A stretch of DNA of 61,632 nt, taken from positions 1-61,632 of the IMG/VR virus record IMGVR_UViG_3300049783_001456. The stretch is one strand, 5' to 3'. A model generated the notes under the pieces. That model saw only the letters and a list, made by a program, of their open reading frames with translations, searched no databases and had not been told where the DNA came from. The translations under genes were made by a program, and so were the position numbers. Every line of letters begins with the position of its first letter. Within the stretch, counting starts at the first letter, position 1. Below are positions 22,351 to 29,597 of the stretch, one piece after another. Source of the DNA: a virus.

Positions 22351-22418
22351 TAGCTTTTCAGGAACCAGCCCGCTATCATGATGTACATAGCCAACGGGGC
22401 TATCACCTAGCAAGGAGC
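22351..22418 (+). promoter_or_regulatory. Repeated promoter/leader cassette, copy 8
   Basis: TAGCTT (22351-22356), 17 bp, TATCAT (22374-22379), hairpin ATAGCC-AACGG-GGCTAT (22387-22403), AAGGAG. Confidence 0.8.
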
Positions 22419-22424
22419 CAGACC

Positions 22425-22691
22425 ATGAACGCACCGCAGATCCCCGGCACAACAGAATGCAACACCTGCTACGGCACCACGACAATCGACCAGGGTGGCG
22501 CAGAGATCAACTGCCCGGACTGCCCGGTAGCAGAGAACTTCGAAGTAACGACCGTATGGGAGAACGTCTCCGGTCGCGAGTTCACCCGCACTAAGAGCTA
22601 CCGGGCAGCCTGGGTCGCCGACGCTATGGACCTTGCCCTTGGCGACATGCCCGAGTCCTGCAGCGAAATTGTCGATCAGTACCTGGCCTGA
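22425..22691 (+). CDS. DnaJ-type zinc-finger small protein
   Basis: 88 residues from MNAPQIPGTTECNTCYGTTT. CNTCYG and CPDCPV pairs, about 20 residues apart, form a single zinc site of the half-DnaJ type. The rest (TTVWENVSGREFTRTKSYRAA) is beta-rich, and the end is acidic-helical. Single-gene cassette. Confidence 0.65.
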   Translation: MNAPQIPGTTECNTCYGTTTIDQGGAEINCPDCPVAENFEVTTVWENVSGREFTRTKSYRAAWVADAMDLALGDMPESCSEIVDQYLA

Positions 22692-22720
22692 GGAAGTTTC
22701 AAAATACTTCTTGGTTGGGG

Positions 22721-22788
22721 TAGCTTTCCAGGAACCAGCCCGCTATCATGATGTACATAGCCAACGGGGCTATCACCTACCAAGGAGA
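22721..22788 (+). promoter_or_regulatory. Repeated promoter/leader cassette, copy 9
   Basis: TAGCTT (22721-22726), 17 bp, TATCAT (22744-22749), hairpin ATAGCC-AACGG-GGCTAT (22757-22773), AAGGAG. Nearly identical to copy 8 over about 80 bases. Confidence 0.8.
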
Positions 22789-22794
22789 ACAGCC

Positions 22795-22935
22795 ATGACG
22801 AAGAAGCCAGCAATTGACCCCAAGAACCCACTGACCTGGGAGCGCAGCCTTCACGGCAAGAGCACTTGCCCCACCTGCGGTGGCAAGGGCATGCGCCATA
22901 TCCCGGGCTGGGTTGCACGCCACGTCAACCACTGA
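22795..22935 (+). CDS. Mini protein with CPTCGGKG motif
   Basis: 46 residues: MTKKPAIDPKNPLTWERSLH then CPTCGGKGMRHIPGWVARHVN. One CxxCxGxG half-site plus two His; could bind zinc as a dimer or with the histidines. Followed by a hairpin terminator. Confidence 0.6.
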   Translation: MTKKPAIDPKNPLTWERSLHGKSTCPTCGGKGMRHIPGWVARHVNH

Positions 22936-22946
22936 GCTCGAACAGC

Positions 22947-22976
22947 CCGGAGGAGGGGCTCAGTTCCCTCCTCCGG
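22947..22976 (+). terminator. Hairpin terminator
   Basis: CCGGAGGAGGG (22947-22957) pairs perfectly with CCCTCCTCCGG (22966-22976) over an 8-base loop; no T-run. Confidence 0.65.
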
Positions 22977-22994
22977 TCCCGTAACAACTTCCCA

Positions 22995-23006
22995 GCCCAG
23001 TAGGGC
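22995..23006 (+). promoter_or_regulatory. Short leader hairpin GCCC-AGTA-GGGC
   Basis: A small GC hairpin 22 bases before the GTG at 23029, with AAGGAG between. It resembles the GCC...GGC leader hairpin of the cassettes but no consensus promoter lies upstream, so it may be formed in a read-through or processed transcript. Confidence 0.4.
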
Positions 23007-23028
23007 CACAACCACAAGGAGCAACACC

Positions 23029-23232
23029 GTGAACGCAACAGACCAGATCAGCAGCGACTACCGCGAGTTGATCGAAGGATCCAACCTCGACTGGAAGGTC
23101 GCCCAGTACGTCAATCTGATAGCCAAGGCGTGCGACCACAGTTTCAACGAGGTCAAGGCAGCCGCCATCCGCGAGATCGGAATCACCCAGCACGGGCAGG
23201 AGGAGTTCGACACAGCCTGCGATCGCTACTGA
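23029..23232 (+). CDS. Hypothetical helical protein (MNATD family)
   Basis: 67 residues from GTG: MNATDQISSDYRELIEGSNL, all-helical, ending TACDRY. Its first residues MNATD recur in 23353 (MNATDIL) and 24674 (MNADDIR), hinting at paralogous small proteins or at least copied 5' ends carried with the cassette. Confidence 0.6.
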   Translation: MNATDQISSDYRELIEGSNLDWKVAQYVNLIAKACDHSFNEVKAAAIREIGITQHGQEEFDTACDRY

Positions 23233-23278
23233 GCTCGGAACCCCAACCGGGAAGTTTCAAAATACTTCTTGGTTGGGG

Positions 23279-23347
23279 TAGCTTTCCCGCACCGGTTGAG
23301 CTATCATGATGTACATAGCCAACGGGGCTATCACCTAACAGGGAGAA
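23279..23347 (+). promoter_or_regulatory. Repeated promoter/leader cassette, copy 10
   Basis: TAGCTT (23279-23284), 17 bp, TATCAT (23302-23307), hairpin ATAGCC-AACGG-GGCTAT (23315-23331), AGGGAG. The right dyad arm is lost (TTTCCCGCACC). Confidence 0.75.
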
Positions 23348-23352
23348 CCGCA

Positions 23353-23532
23353 ATGAACGCAACAGACATCCTTATCGAAAACTTCGGATATGGAAAAGAC
23401 CTCTCGACGGTCACCCTCGCCGAGATCGAAGACGCCTTCACTTCCGCAGGGTACAGCGAGGAAGACGCCCAAGAAGAAGCGGCCATGCAGGACGGGCGAA
23501 TCCTCCCCCGCAAGATCCGGATCCACCGATGA
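23353..23532 (+). CDS. Hypothetical protein (MNATD family)
   Basis: 59 residues: MNATDILIENFGYGKDLSTV, then EIEDAFTSAGYSEEDAQEEA, then a basic tail LPRKIRIHR. Helical and acidic with a positively charged end. ATGA-coupled to the DUF2786 gene, so possibly its partner. Confidence 0.6.
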   Translation: MNATDILIENFGYGKDLSTVTLAEIEDAFTSAGYSEEDAQEEAAMQDGRILPRKIRIHR

Positions 23533-24239
23533 GCCTCGAAGCCACCATCGCCAAGCTGCTCGCCAAGGCAGAGGGAACCACCAACCAGCACGAGGCAGAA
23601 GCCTTCATGGCCAAGGCCGAGGAGATGATGCTGAAGAACGGCATCGACCGAGCTGCCGCCGAAGCCCACCTGCCGGGACACCGTCGGGAAGAGATCGTCA
23701 CGGTCCGCTGGCGCATCAAGAACGGCCATGGGTACGCCTTGGCCATGGAAGACATCGCCCACGCCATGGCTCCGAACTTCTCTATCAAGTCCTTCCAGAC
23801 CGTCATGGACGACGGCAGCCGGATCATTTGGTACGTCGGCCACGAGAGCGATGTCAAGCAGGCAGAGGAGCTTGCCCAGTCCCTTATCGCCCAGAGCCGT
23901 ACACAGGCGCTGCATTGGTGGAAGACCGAAGGCAAGCAGGATTGCCCAGGGTACACCGACAACGATGCGTACATCGCTCGCCGCCAGTTCATCTCTTCGT
24001 TCGGCTTCGGGGCAGGGGCACGCCTTCGGGAGACACGCAGCCGTGTCGTCGAGGAATCCGACCCCGGCACTTCCCTCATGCTCGTTGACCGTAAGAAACT
24101 GGTCAACACGTGGGTTGACGAGAACATGAACGTCGGCAAGGCACGCCGGACCAACCCCCACAGCGGGAGCGACTCCGCAGCACGAGCAGGACGCTCGGCA
24201 GGCCGTGAAGCGGTCGGAACCAAGAAGGTGACACGATGA
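23529..24239 (+). CDS. DUF2786 domain protein
   Basis: 236 residues. The N-terminus IAKLLAKAEGTTNQHEAEAF followed by MAKAEEMMLKNGID matches the DUF2786 helical signature (KIxxLLAKAxSTxxxxEAxxAxxKAxxLMxxxGI), common in actinobacteria and their phages. The middle is a DUF7168-like region (YALAMEDIAHAMAPNFSIKS; IIWYVGHESDVKQAEELAQSL), then ARRQFISSFGFGAGARLRE. The tail is basic (AGRSAGREAVGTKKVTR). Function unknown. The antisense 304-residue frame here is a shadow. Confidence 0.8.
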   Translation: MSLEATIAKLLAKAEGTTNQHEAEAFMAKAEEMMLKNGIDRAAAEAHLPGHRREEIVTVRWRIKNGHGYALAMEDIAHAMAPNFSIKSFQTVMDDGSRIIWYVGHESDVKQAEELAQSLIAQSRTQALHWWKTEGKQDCPGYTDNDAYIARRQFISSFGFGAGARLRETRSRVVEESDPGTSLMLVDRKKLVNTWVDENMNVGKARRTNPHSGSDSAARAGRSAGREAVGTKKVTR

Positions 24240-24580
24240 TATCAAGCAAGAAGATCGAGCCAGGTCTCTACGAAACGGAAGACGGCCACAGGATCGAGAG
24301 CGTCGAGCACCGGACCGGGGAAGTTGTCAATGGGTGGCTACTCACATATTCAGGGGACGACGAGCCGGAAGATCACGTGTACGAGACCAAGGCTTCAGCC
24401 TTGTCCCAGCTCGACGACAGCGTCCCGCTGGAGTGGCCAACGTGGACGTGCACCGCGAAGGGTTGCGACTACTCGAGCCAACAGCCTCCAGGCGTGTTGG
24501 CGATGGAACATCTTTGCGGCAAAGGGAAGCGCTCGACAAAGCTGAAGAAGGAAGAAGTCGATGGGTACGACCTAATCTGA
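24236..24580 (+). CDS. Hypothetical protein, paralogue of 35973-36161
   Basis: 114 residues, ATGA-coupled to DUF2786. The start KIEPGLYETEDGHRIESVEH aligns with KIEAGLYQSSDGVLVESCRH in the gene at 35973. A C-terminal CTAKGC...HLC segment may bind zinc. The N-terminal half is probably a small beta domain shared by both proteins. Confidence 0.65.
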   Translation: MISSKKIEPGLYETEDGHRIESVEHRTGEVVNGWLLTYSGDDEPEDHVYETKASALSQLDDSVPLEWPTWTCTAKGCDYSSQQPPGVLAMEHLCGKGKRSTKLKKEEVDGYDLI

Positions 24581-24599
24581 AGAAACTTCCTGATTGGGG

Positions 24600-24667
24600 T
24601 AGCTTTCCAGCTACCGGTCCGCTATCATGATGTACATAGCCAACGGGGCTATCAACTAGCAAGGAGC
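24600..24667 (+). promoter_or_regulatory. Repeated promoter/leader cassette, copy 11
   Basis: TAGCTT (24600-24605), 17 bp, TATCAT (24623-24628), hairpin ATAGCC-AACGG-GGCTAT (24636-24652), AAGGAG. Confidence 0.8.
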
Positions 24668-24673
24668 AACACA

Positions 24674-24913
24674 ATGAACGCAGATGATATTCGCCGCACC
24701 ATCCAAATCATTACTCAAGACTCTCTGATAGATTCTGCAAGCTGCCAGGTTCCAACAGCCTGCAACCTGGCAGAAGCAGGCGCCAGCCGTCGGCAGCTTG
24801 ACAACGCCATCCAGAAGCTGGGTCTCGACGACACCCAGTGGTCCAAGATGTTTCGCCAGGTGTTTGACAACGCAATAAAGGCAGCAGCAGCCCACGCAGG
24901 TGATGACCAATGA
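24674..24913 (+). CDS. Hypothetical helical protein
   Basis: 79 residues: MNADDIRRTIQIITQDSLID then TACNLAEAGASRRQLDNAIQ. All-helical; two cysteines only. ATGA-coupled to the next membrane protein. Not recognised. Confidence 0.6.
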   Translation: MNADDIRRTIQIITQDSLIDSASCQVPTACNLAEAGASRRQLDNAIQKLGLDDTQWSKMFRQVFDNAIKAAAAHAGDDQ

Positions 24914-25071
24914 GAAGCCGTTACAAGTACCGCAGGCCATTGCCACTGGCACCAACGCCTGAACCCTTGTTCACACGGGGCGAGCGGGCAGCCTTGGTGG
25001 GCATTGCCCTGTTCGTGGCCTACCTGACAGTGCACGTCATCGCCGCAATGGCAACCGGGAACCTGTCATGA
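24910..25071 (+). CDS. Single-span membrane protein
   Basis: 53 residues. A basic Pro-rich N-terminus (MRSRYKYRRPLPLAP) precedes one hydrophobic helix (ALVGIALFVAYLTVHVIAAM). Overlaps both neighbours by four bases. Function unknown. Confidence 0.55.
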   Translation: MRSRYKYRRPLPLAPTPEPLFTRGERAALVGIALFVAYLTVHVIAAMATGNLS

Positions 25072-25403
25072 GCACCTTCGGGAATCCCCAAGGCCCACGC
25101 CAACACCCAGGGCACCTTCACGATTCTGTGTGCCATGTGGTGGGGTGCCCCGAGGGGATGTTTAAGGGTGAAGACCCCATCGCACCTGTCGTGAAGACCT
25201 ACGGAAAGTTGAGCGCCGAGATCAACACCGAAGACGAAGACTTCAAGGTGTTCTGCAGAGGCTGGGATGCCGCTGTTCGGTGCCACTCTATAGCAGCCCA
25301 CGAACGCAACGAGCGCCGTGACCTCGACTCGTCTACCTACTCCATGGCCCAGGAAGCCCAGCTGTGGGGGTTCTACACTGGCCAGATCTCGATCCCGAAA
25401 TGA
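25068..25403 (+). CDS. Hypothetical protein
   Basis: 111 residues (MSTFGNPQGPRQHPGHLHDS). Acidic middle (SAEINTEDEDFKVFCRGWDA), then helical (AAHERNERRDLDSSTYSMAQ). No motif recognised. Overlaps its neighbours. Confidence 0.6.
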   Translation: MSTFGNPQGPRQHPGHLHDSVCHVVGCPEGMFKGEDPIAPVVKTYGKLSAEINTEDEDFKVFCRGWDAAVRCHSIAAHERNERRDLDSSTYSMAQEAQLWGFYTGQISIPK

Positions 25404-25582
25404 GCCGGAGCGCAGCCAGTCAAGCAGCAGCAAGGTATGCGAACCTCAAGCGTGTTCGCCGCAACAAGATGAACATCTGCGAAGTCTGCCTCCTCTGGGT
25501 CTACACCGACCAGAAGAGCACTTGGATGATCCTGCGAGGGGACGCCATCCGAATCCACGAAGAATGTCGCCCGGTCTCCTAG
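25400..25582 (+). CDS. Small protein with CxxC...C
   Basis: 60 residues: a basic N-terminus (MSRSAASQAAARYANLKRVR), then NICEVCLLWVYTD and EECRPVS. A three-Cys plus His (IRIHEEC) set could form a zinc site. ATGA overlap upstream. Confidence 0.55.
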   Translation: MSRSAASQAAARYANLKRVRRNKMNICEVCLLWVYTDQKSTWMILRGDAIRIHEECRPVS

Positions 25583-25591
25583 AGGCTGGGG

Positions 25592-25618
25592 TATGCTCTA
25601 CCAGAGGCCAACAAGGCC
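25592..25618 (+). promoter_or_regulatory. Variant cassette with GGCC-AACAA-GGCC leader hairpin
   Basis: GGGGTATGCT gives a -10 box (25592-25597) after GGGG but no matching -35 box. The leader hairpin at 25606-25618 has a GGCC stem and AACAA loop. It precedes the gene at 25639. Confidence 0.5.
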
Positions 25619-25638
25619 CACGAACAGAAGGGAAAAGA

Positions 25639-26094
25639 ATGAGCACTTTCAGTGTTGAAGATAGCTTCGGACGGAGCACCAATTTCAAAGGTTCTCTCTT
25701 GGCCGACGAGACAACCGACAACGATAACGAGCGGAAGCCACAGTGGTCCGACGTCGAAGTCTGGGTTACAGAAGCCGGAAACTTCGTCGTCCGCCGGACC
25801 AGCAATTACCGGATACGCCACAACCATGTTGGTTGCACCCGTGCCGAGGGGTTCACCTTGATCGAAGCAGACGAATCAGACACCTACCTCTGCCCAACAT
25901 GTGGAGCCGACGGTAACAGTCTGCACGCCCAGGAAGCTAGAGTGTCAGTTCAGCACTACTTGGACCTGAAGAGTTTCGTAGAGAGCTTCCAGCAGGACGG
26001 TCGGTACAGCCAATTCGCAAGGACGGTTCTCTCCAACATTTCCGACCAGAACGACGCTGTGAACAACTTCTGGAACACGGTCCACGTCGAATGA
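25639..26094 (+). CDS. Hypothetical protein with zinc ribbon
   Basis: 151 residues from MSTFSVEDSFGRSTNFKGSL. Central region holds HNHVGCTRAEGF and YLCPTCGADGN, a possible Cys3-His zinc ribbon. The C-terminal half is helical (HYLDLKSFVESFQQDGRYSQ). The first residues MSTF match 25068, perhaps by chance. Not recognised. Confidence 0.65.
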   Translation: MSTFSVEDSFGRSTNFKGSLLADETTDNDNERKPQWSDVEVWVTEAGNFVVRRTSNYRIRHNHVGCTRAEGFTLIEADESDTYLCPTCGADGNSLHAQEARVSVQHYLDLKSFVESFQQDGRYSQFARTVLSNISDQNDAVNNFWNTVHVE

Positions 26095-26273
26095 TCAACT
26101 ACCTGAAGAGGCAGGAGAAGAGCCGGGAGGCGCTCCAGAAAGCTGTAAGAGGATACGTCAACCTCCGGGCTGGCCATGGCTCCCACACCACGGTCGTTCC
26201 GGCGAAGGACAGGTCCGGCAGGTCGGTAGAAGTTCTGGTTACTCTGGATATTATCTCCGTAGAAACAACGTAA
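26091..26273 (+). CDS. Small basic hypothetical protein
   Basis: 60 residues: MINYLKRQEKSREALQKAVR, then GHGSHTTVVPAKDRSGRSVE and a beta end. ATGA-coupled to the previous gene. Helix plus small beta hairpin; no family recognised. Confidence 0.55.
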   Translation: MINYLKRQEKSREALQKAVRGYVNLRAGHGSHTTVVPAKDRSGRSVEVLVTLDIISVETT

Positions 26274-26288
26274 GTCAATCTCGTGGGG

Positions 26289-26318
26289 TAGGCTCCACAT
26301 CAAGCGCCAACGAGGCGC
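26289..26318 (+). promoter_or_regulatory. Variant cassette with GCGCC-AACGA-GGCGC leader hairpin
   Basis: GGGGTAGGCT provides a -10-like box (26289-26294) without a clear -35 box. Leader hairpin 26304-26318, then AGGAG, then the helicase gene at 26341. Confidence 0.5.
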
Positions 26319-26340
26319 ACCAAATCGAACAGGAGAAAGT

Positions 26341-27516
26341 ATGACTCTCACACCCAATGAAGACCAGCAACAAGCGCTCGAATCGATACACGACTGGTTC
26401 GGCTCGAACACGGACAAGCCGTTCGTACTTGGGGGACTAGCAGGCACAGGCAAGACCGCACTGCTACCGATGCTCCACCAGAGCTTCTCTAAGACGCCTC
26501 GAATCCGCTACGTCTGCCCGACGTGGAAGGCAGCTCACGTACTGACCAAGAAGCTCAATGCGGCTGGTGTCGGGGCTTCAGCAACCTCTATCCACAACTT
26601 GATCTACAACCCAAAGGGAATCCTCCACGACGAGGATTGCGGTATCTGGGACAACCCTGAAGACGGCTGCACCATATCGCCTCCTTGCCGCCAGCTGTGC
26701 TGGGAGTACGACCCCAAGGACCGTCCCGAGCTCCTCATCGTAGACGAAGCCTCGATGGTGGACCCTCGCCAACGTGAAGACATCGCTCGTTTAGGCAGCC
26801 CGACCCTCTACGTCGGCGACCACGGCCAGCTCCCACCGGTACAAGGCAACTCAGTCTTCGACGAACGGAAGCCTGACGCCTTGCTGGAGCGCATTCAACG
26901 GCAAGCCTTGGACAGCCCGATCATCCCACTCAGCCGCATCATCCGGTCGGGTGACTCAAAGTGGTTGCGGCAAGCAGAGGCACTTGGGTTCAAGGTTCTT
27001 GATTCTGGTTCCAAGAGCACCGATAGGTATGACCCGAAGGCAGCGTTGCCACCTCACAGCGACCCGCAGACTGTCTTCATCGCAGCTACCAACTTCGGCG
27101 TCGACAAGTTGAACGCTCTCGTTCGCCGGGTGCTCGAACGAGGCCCAGGCAACCTTGTTCCTGGCGAGCTGGTTATGGCCCAGAACAACAACCGCAAGAC
27201 CGGCATCTACAACGGTCAGCAAGGCGTCATCAAAGACGTCAAGAAGTACGGCAACCAGGTGTCGATCGACTTGGTGATGGAGACCGGTATCCGGTACACA
27301 GGACCTGTCCTCCTCAAAGGTGTGGACGACATTCCGCAACATACTGACACGCCAGTCATTCGGCACAGCTACGCAGTGACTTGCCACAAGGCACAGGGCA
27401 GCGAGTTCAAGAACGTCGTAGTGTACTTGGCCAACTCCCGACCTGAGACCACACGGTGGCTCTACACCGCAGTCACCAGGGCCACGACCAACCTGACTTT
27501 CGTCCGGGCATTCTGA
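26341..27516 (+). CDS. SF1 DNA helicase (RecD/Dda-like)
   Basis: 391 residues. Walker A GGLAGTGKT at 31-39, YVCPTWKAAHVL (motif Ia), ELLIVDEASMVD (motif II), LYVGDHGQLPPV (motif III), then VTCHKAQGSEFKNVVVYL (motif V) and WLYTAVTRATTNL (motif VI). This is the complete motif set of RecD2/Dda helicases, 5'-3' translocases acting at phage forks. There is a Cys-rich insertion (DCGIWDNPEDGC...CRQLC) between motifs Ia and II. Downstream genes are coupled. Confidence 0.93.
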   Translation: MTLTPNEDQQQALESIHDWFGSNTDKPFVLGGLAGTGKTALLPMLHQSFSKTPRIRYVCPTWKAAHVLTKKLNAAGVGASATSIHNLIYNPKGILHDEDCGIWDNPEDGCTISPPCRQLCWEYDPKDRPELLIVDEASMVDPRQREDIARLGSPTLYVGDHGQLPPVQGNSVFDERKPDALLERIQRQALDSPIIPLSRIIRSGDSKWLRQAEALGFKVLDSGSKSTDRYDPKAALPPHSDPQTVFIAATNFGVDKLNALVRRVLERGPGNLVPGELVMAQNNNRKTGIYNGQQGVIKDVKKYGNQVSIDLVMETGIRYTGPVLLKGVDDIPQHTDTPVIRHSYAVTCHKAQGSEFKNVVVYLANSRPETTRWLYTAVTRATTNLTFVRAF

Positions 27517-27707
27517 TGGCCATCAACCGGGAGTTCATCGCCCACATGGACAGGGCGTTCAAGGAAGCAGAAGACAGCGACAGGCAGACTGCAGAGCAGC
27601 TGTGCGCAAGCAACACAGGTTCGTTTATCGAGCTGATCGCCGAGCTGGAAGCGCTGCTACCATGCGAGGACCTAGAGGGTTGCTGCGAGTGTGGGGTTGA
27701 GCAGTGA
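27516..27707 (+). CDS. Small acidic Cys-tail protein
   Basis: 63 residues, TGATG-coupled to the helicase. Helical (EFIAHMDRAFKEAEDSDRQT), ending with an acidic CEDLEGCCECG cluster that could bind a metal. It sits between two helicases and overlaps the second by four bases, so a helicase cofactor role is possible but unproven. Confidence 0.6.
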   Translation: MAINREFIAHMDRAFKEAEDSDRQTAEQLCASNTGSFIELIAELEALLPCEDLEGCCECGVEQ

Positions 27708-29023
27708 AGCTGCGCGACTATCAGTTGCTGGCTCGGGACTTCCTCCGCAACCAGCCCCGAGGCGCTGGCTTGTTCCTCGATATGTCGCTGGGCAAGACCG
27801 CCATCTCGCTGTGCGCTCTCGAGCCTCGCCACCTGCCCGTCCTCGTGATCGCACCAAAGAGGGTCGCCGAGCGTGTATGGATTGCCGAGAGGGACAAGTG
27901 GAGGCCCGACCTGAGTATGGCTCTGGCTGTTGGCGACCCACCCAAACGGAAGGAAGCGGTCGCCGAGCAGGCCGACATCACGGTGAGCTCGAACCACCCT
28001 TCGTTCATTGCCGAACTGAAGCCGATCTACAAGACGGTCATCATCGACGAGAGCTCGGTGTTCCGGGAAAAGATGACCAAGCGTTGGAGAGCGGCACGCA
28101 AGCTGTGCGTCAAGGCCGACCACGTGTGGGCGTTGTCCGGCACGCCGGTACCGGCAGGGTTGCTCAACCTCTGGTCGCAGATGTTCCTCCTAGACGGTGG
28201 AGAGCGCCTCGGAACAACCTTGGGTGGCTACCGAGGCCGATACTTCTTCCCAGGAGCGACGCTTCCTTCTGGGGTGGTTACAGAGTGGATCCTCCGGGAA
28301 GAGTCGCAGGGGTCTATACACGCAAAGATCGAAGGCATCTGCCTCTACATGAGCGCTGCCGACGAGCTCGACCTTCCACCCACACACCACAACGTAGTTG
28401 ATGTGCCGCTGCCGGCAGCAGCCAAGAGCCAGTACAGGGAATTCAAGGATACGTTGGTGCTCGACCTGGAGTTGATCGGCGAAGAGATCTACAGCGCTGC
28501 CAATGCAGCCGTGTTGTCGGGGAAGCTCCGGCAAGTGACCTCAGGGTTCATTTACAGCGACGAGCAGGACGGAACGTACACACCGCTGCACACCGCCAAG
28601 CTAGACGCTCTCGAGGAGATCGTAGACGGCACTGGCGACAACCTGTTGGTGTTCTACAACTTCCGCCCTGAGATCGATATGATCCGGGAGCGGTTCCCAC
28701 AAGCCAAGATGATGGACGATAAGGGTGCACTCGACGCTTGGGACCGAGCCGAGCTCCCGATGATGTTGGCTCACCCTGCTTCCGTAGGTCACGGGCTCAA
28801 CCTTCAGTTCGGCGGGCACACTGCGGTGTGGTTCTCTCTAACCTGGGATCTTGAACTCTACCTGCAATCCAACGGCAGGCTCCCACGCCCAGGACAGAAG
28901 CATTCGGTCGTCATACATTCGATAGAGTGCCCAGGTACCGTCGACAAGATCGTCGCTCGAGCACTCGCCAACAAGGACTTCAACCAAACCAGTTTCCTCG
29001 ACCACGTAAGGAGCCCGATCTAG
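27704..29023 (+). CDS. SNF2-like SF2 helicase
   Basis: 439 residues from GTG. Motif I FLDMSLGKT at about 24-32, motif II TVIIDESS (115-118 DESS in place of DEAH/DEGH), motif III ALSGTPVP, and C-terminal motifs including MLAHPASVGHGLNLQFGG (V) and QSNGRLPRPGQ (VI), the SNF2-type arginine-finger box. Phage SNF2-like ATPases translocate on dsDNA in recombination or replication. The unusual DESS keeps the key Asp-Glu pair, so activity is likely. Confidence 0.9.
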   Translation: MKLRDYQLLARDFLRNQPRGAGLFLDMSLGKTAISLCALEPRHLPVLVIAPKRVAERVWIAERDKWRPDLSMALAVGDPPKRKEAVAEQADITVSSNHPSFIAELKPIYKTVIIDESSVFREKMTKRWRAARKLCVKADHVWALSGTPVPAGLLNLWSQMFLLDGGERLGTTLGGYRGRYFFPGATLPSGVVTEWILREESQGSIHAKIEGICLYMSAADELDLPPTHHNVVDVPLPAAAKSQYREFKDTLVLDLELIGEEIYSAANAAVLSGKLRQVTSGFIYSDEQDGTYTPLHTAKLDALEEIVDGTGDNLLVFYNFRPEIDMIRERFPQAKMMDDKGALDAWDRAELPMMLAHPASVGHGLNLQFGGHTAVWFSLTWDLELYLQSNGRLPRPGQKHSVVIHSIECPGTVDKIVARALANKDFNQTSFLDHVRSPI

Positions 29024-29025
29024 AT

Positions 29026-29475
29026 ATGCAGACTTTCCACACCCACGTAGACCCTCGAGCAGGGGCTGCTGCTCTCGACATGCGACGACTCAACAAGCAA
29101 ATCGTAGAGTGTGTACAGATAATTCGAACAGCAAGAGGCGAGACGGCAGGATACCGCAACCACCCAGCAGTAAAGATGTGGGTCGGTCACGAGCGTTCTT
29201 TGGCGGAGTACACACAGGCAATGATTGACGAGTGGTGGTCTCGAGGGTACGAGAGCCACACCGGTAGCGCACTCAAAGTCGCCGAGTACCTACAGGATCT
29301 CGAAGATACTGGTTGGCCTGCTTGGTGGGGGTACCCAACTATGGTCCAGAGCCACCAGTCCAACTTGGTTCGCAAAGAACCAGAACACTACGGTCCGCTC
29401 TTCCCAGGTGTACCTGACGATCTCCCGTATTTCTGGCCCACCAAGGAACCAAGTTTCGAGGTGTCAGGCAGATGA
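29026..29475 (+). CDS. T4 endonuclease V-like (pyrimidine dimer glycosylase) family protein
   Basis: 149 residues from MQTFHTHVDPRAGAAAL. LDMRRLNKQIVECVQI, RNHPAVKMWVGHERSLAEYT, MIDEWWSRGY and SHQSNLVRKEPEHYGPLFPG are highly characteristic of the Pyr_excise/MSMEG_6728 family of actinobacteria, which share the T4 endonuclease V fold. The activity would be base-excision at pyrimidine dimers, or at other altered pyrimidines. Its presence near a pathway for modified thymidine is suggestive. The catalytic N-terminal Thr of T4 endonuclease V is not at position 2 here (Gln2-Thr3), so activity is uncertain. Confidence 0.7.
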   Translation: MQTFHTHVDPRAGAAALDMRRLNKQIVECVQIIRTARGETAGYRNHPAVKMWVGHERSLAEYTQAMIDEWWSRGYESHTGSALKVAEYLQDLEDTGWPAWWGYPTMVQSHQSNLVRKEPEHYGPLFPGVPDDLPYFWPTKEPSFEVSGR

Positions 29476-29597
29476 CTCTCTACTGTATGGACTGCAACCA
29501 GCCAAGCGAGCAAGAATCGTTCACTGGTTGGACCTGCCCGAACTGCCACACAGAACAGATAGAACCGTTCAGAGCAGGGTGGGATGAAAGTGACTGA
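29472..29597 (+). CDS. Mini zinc-ribbon protein
   Basis: 41 residues: YCMDCNQPSEQE and WTCPNCHTEQ give two CxxC pairs 14 residues apart, a compact zinc ribbon. It overlaps the previous stop (ATGA) and the next gene by 14 bases. Confidence 0.6.
   Translation: MTLYCMDCNQPSEQESFTGWTCPNCHTEQIEPFRAGWDESD

Noticed and set aside
23331-24245. Reverse 304-residue open frame
   Set aside because: Fully overlaps the DUF2786 gene and its promoter cassette; composition is the antisense pattern and no ribosome site is present.
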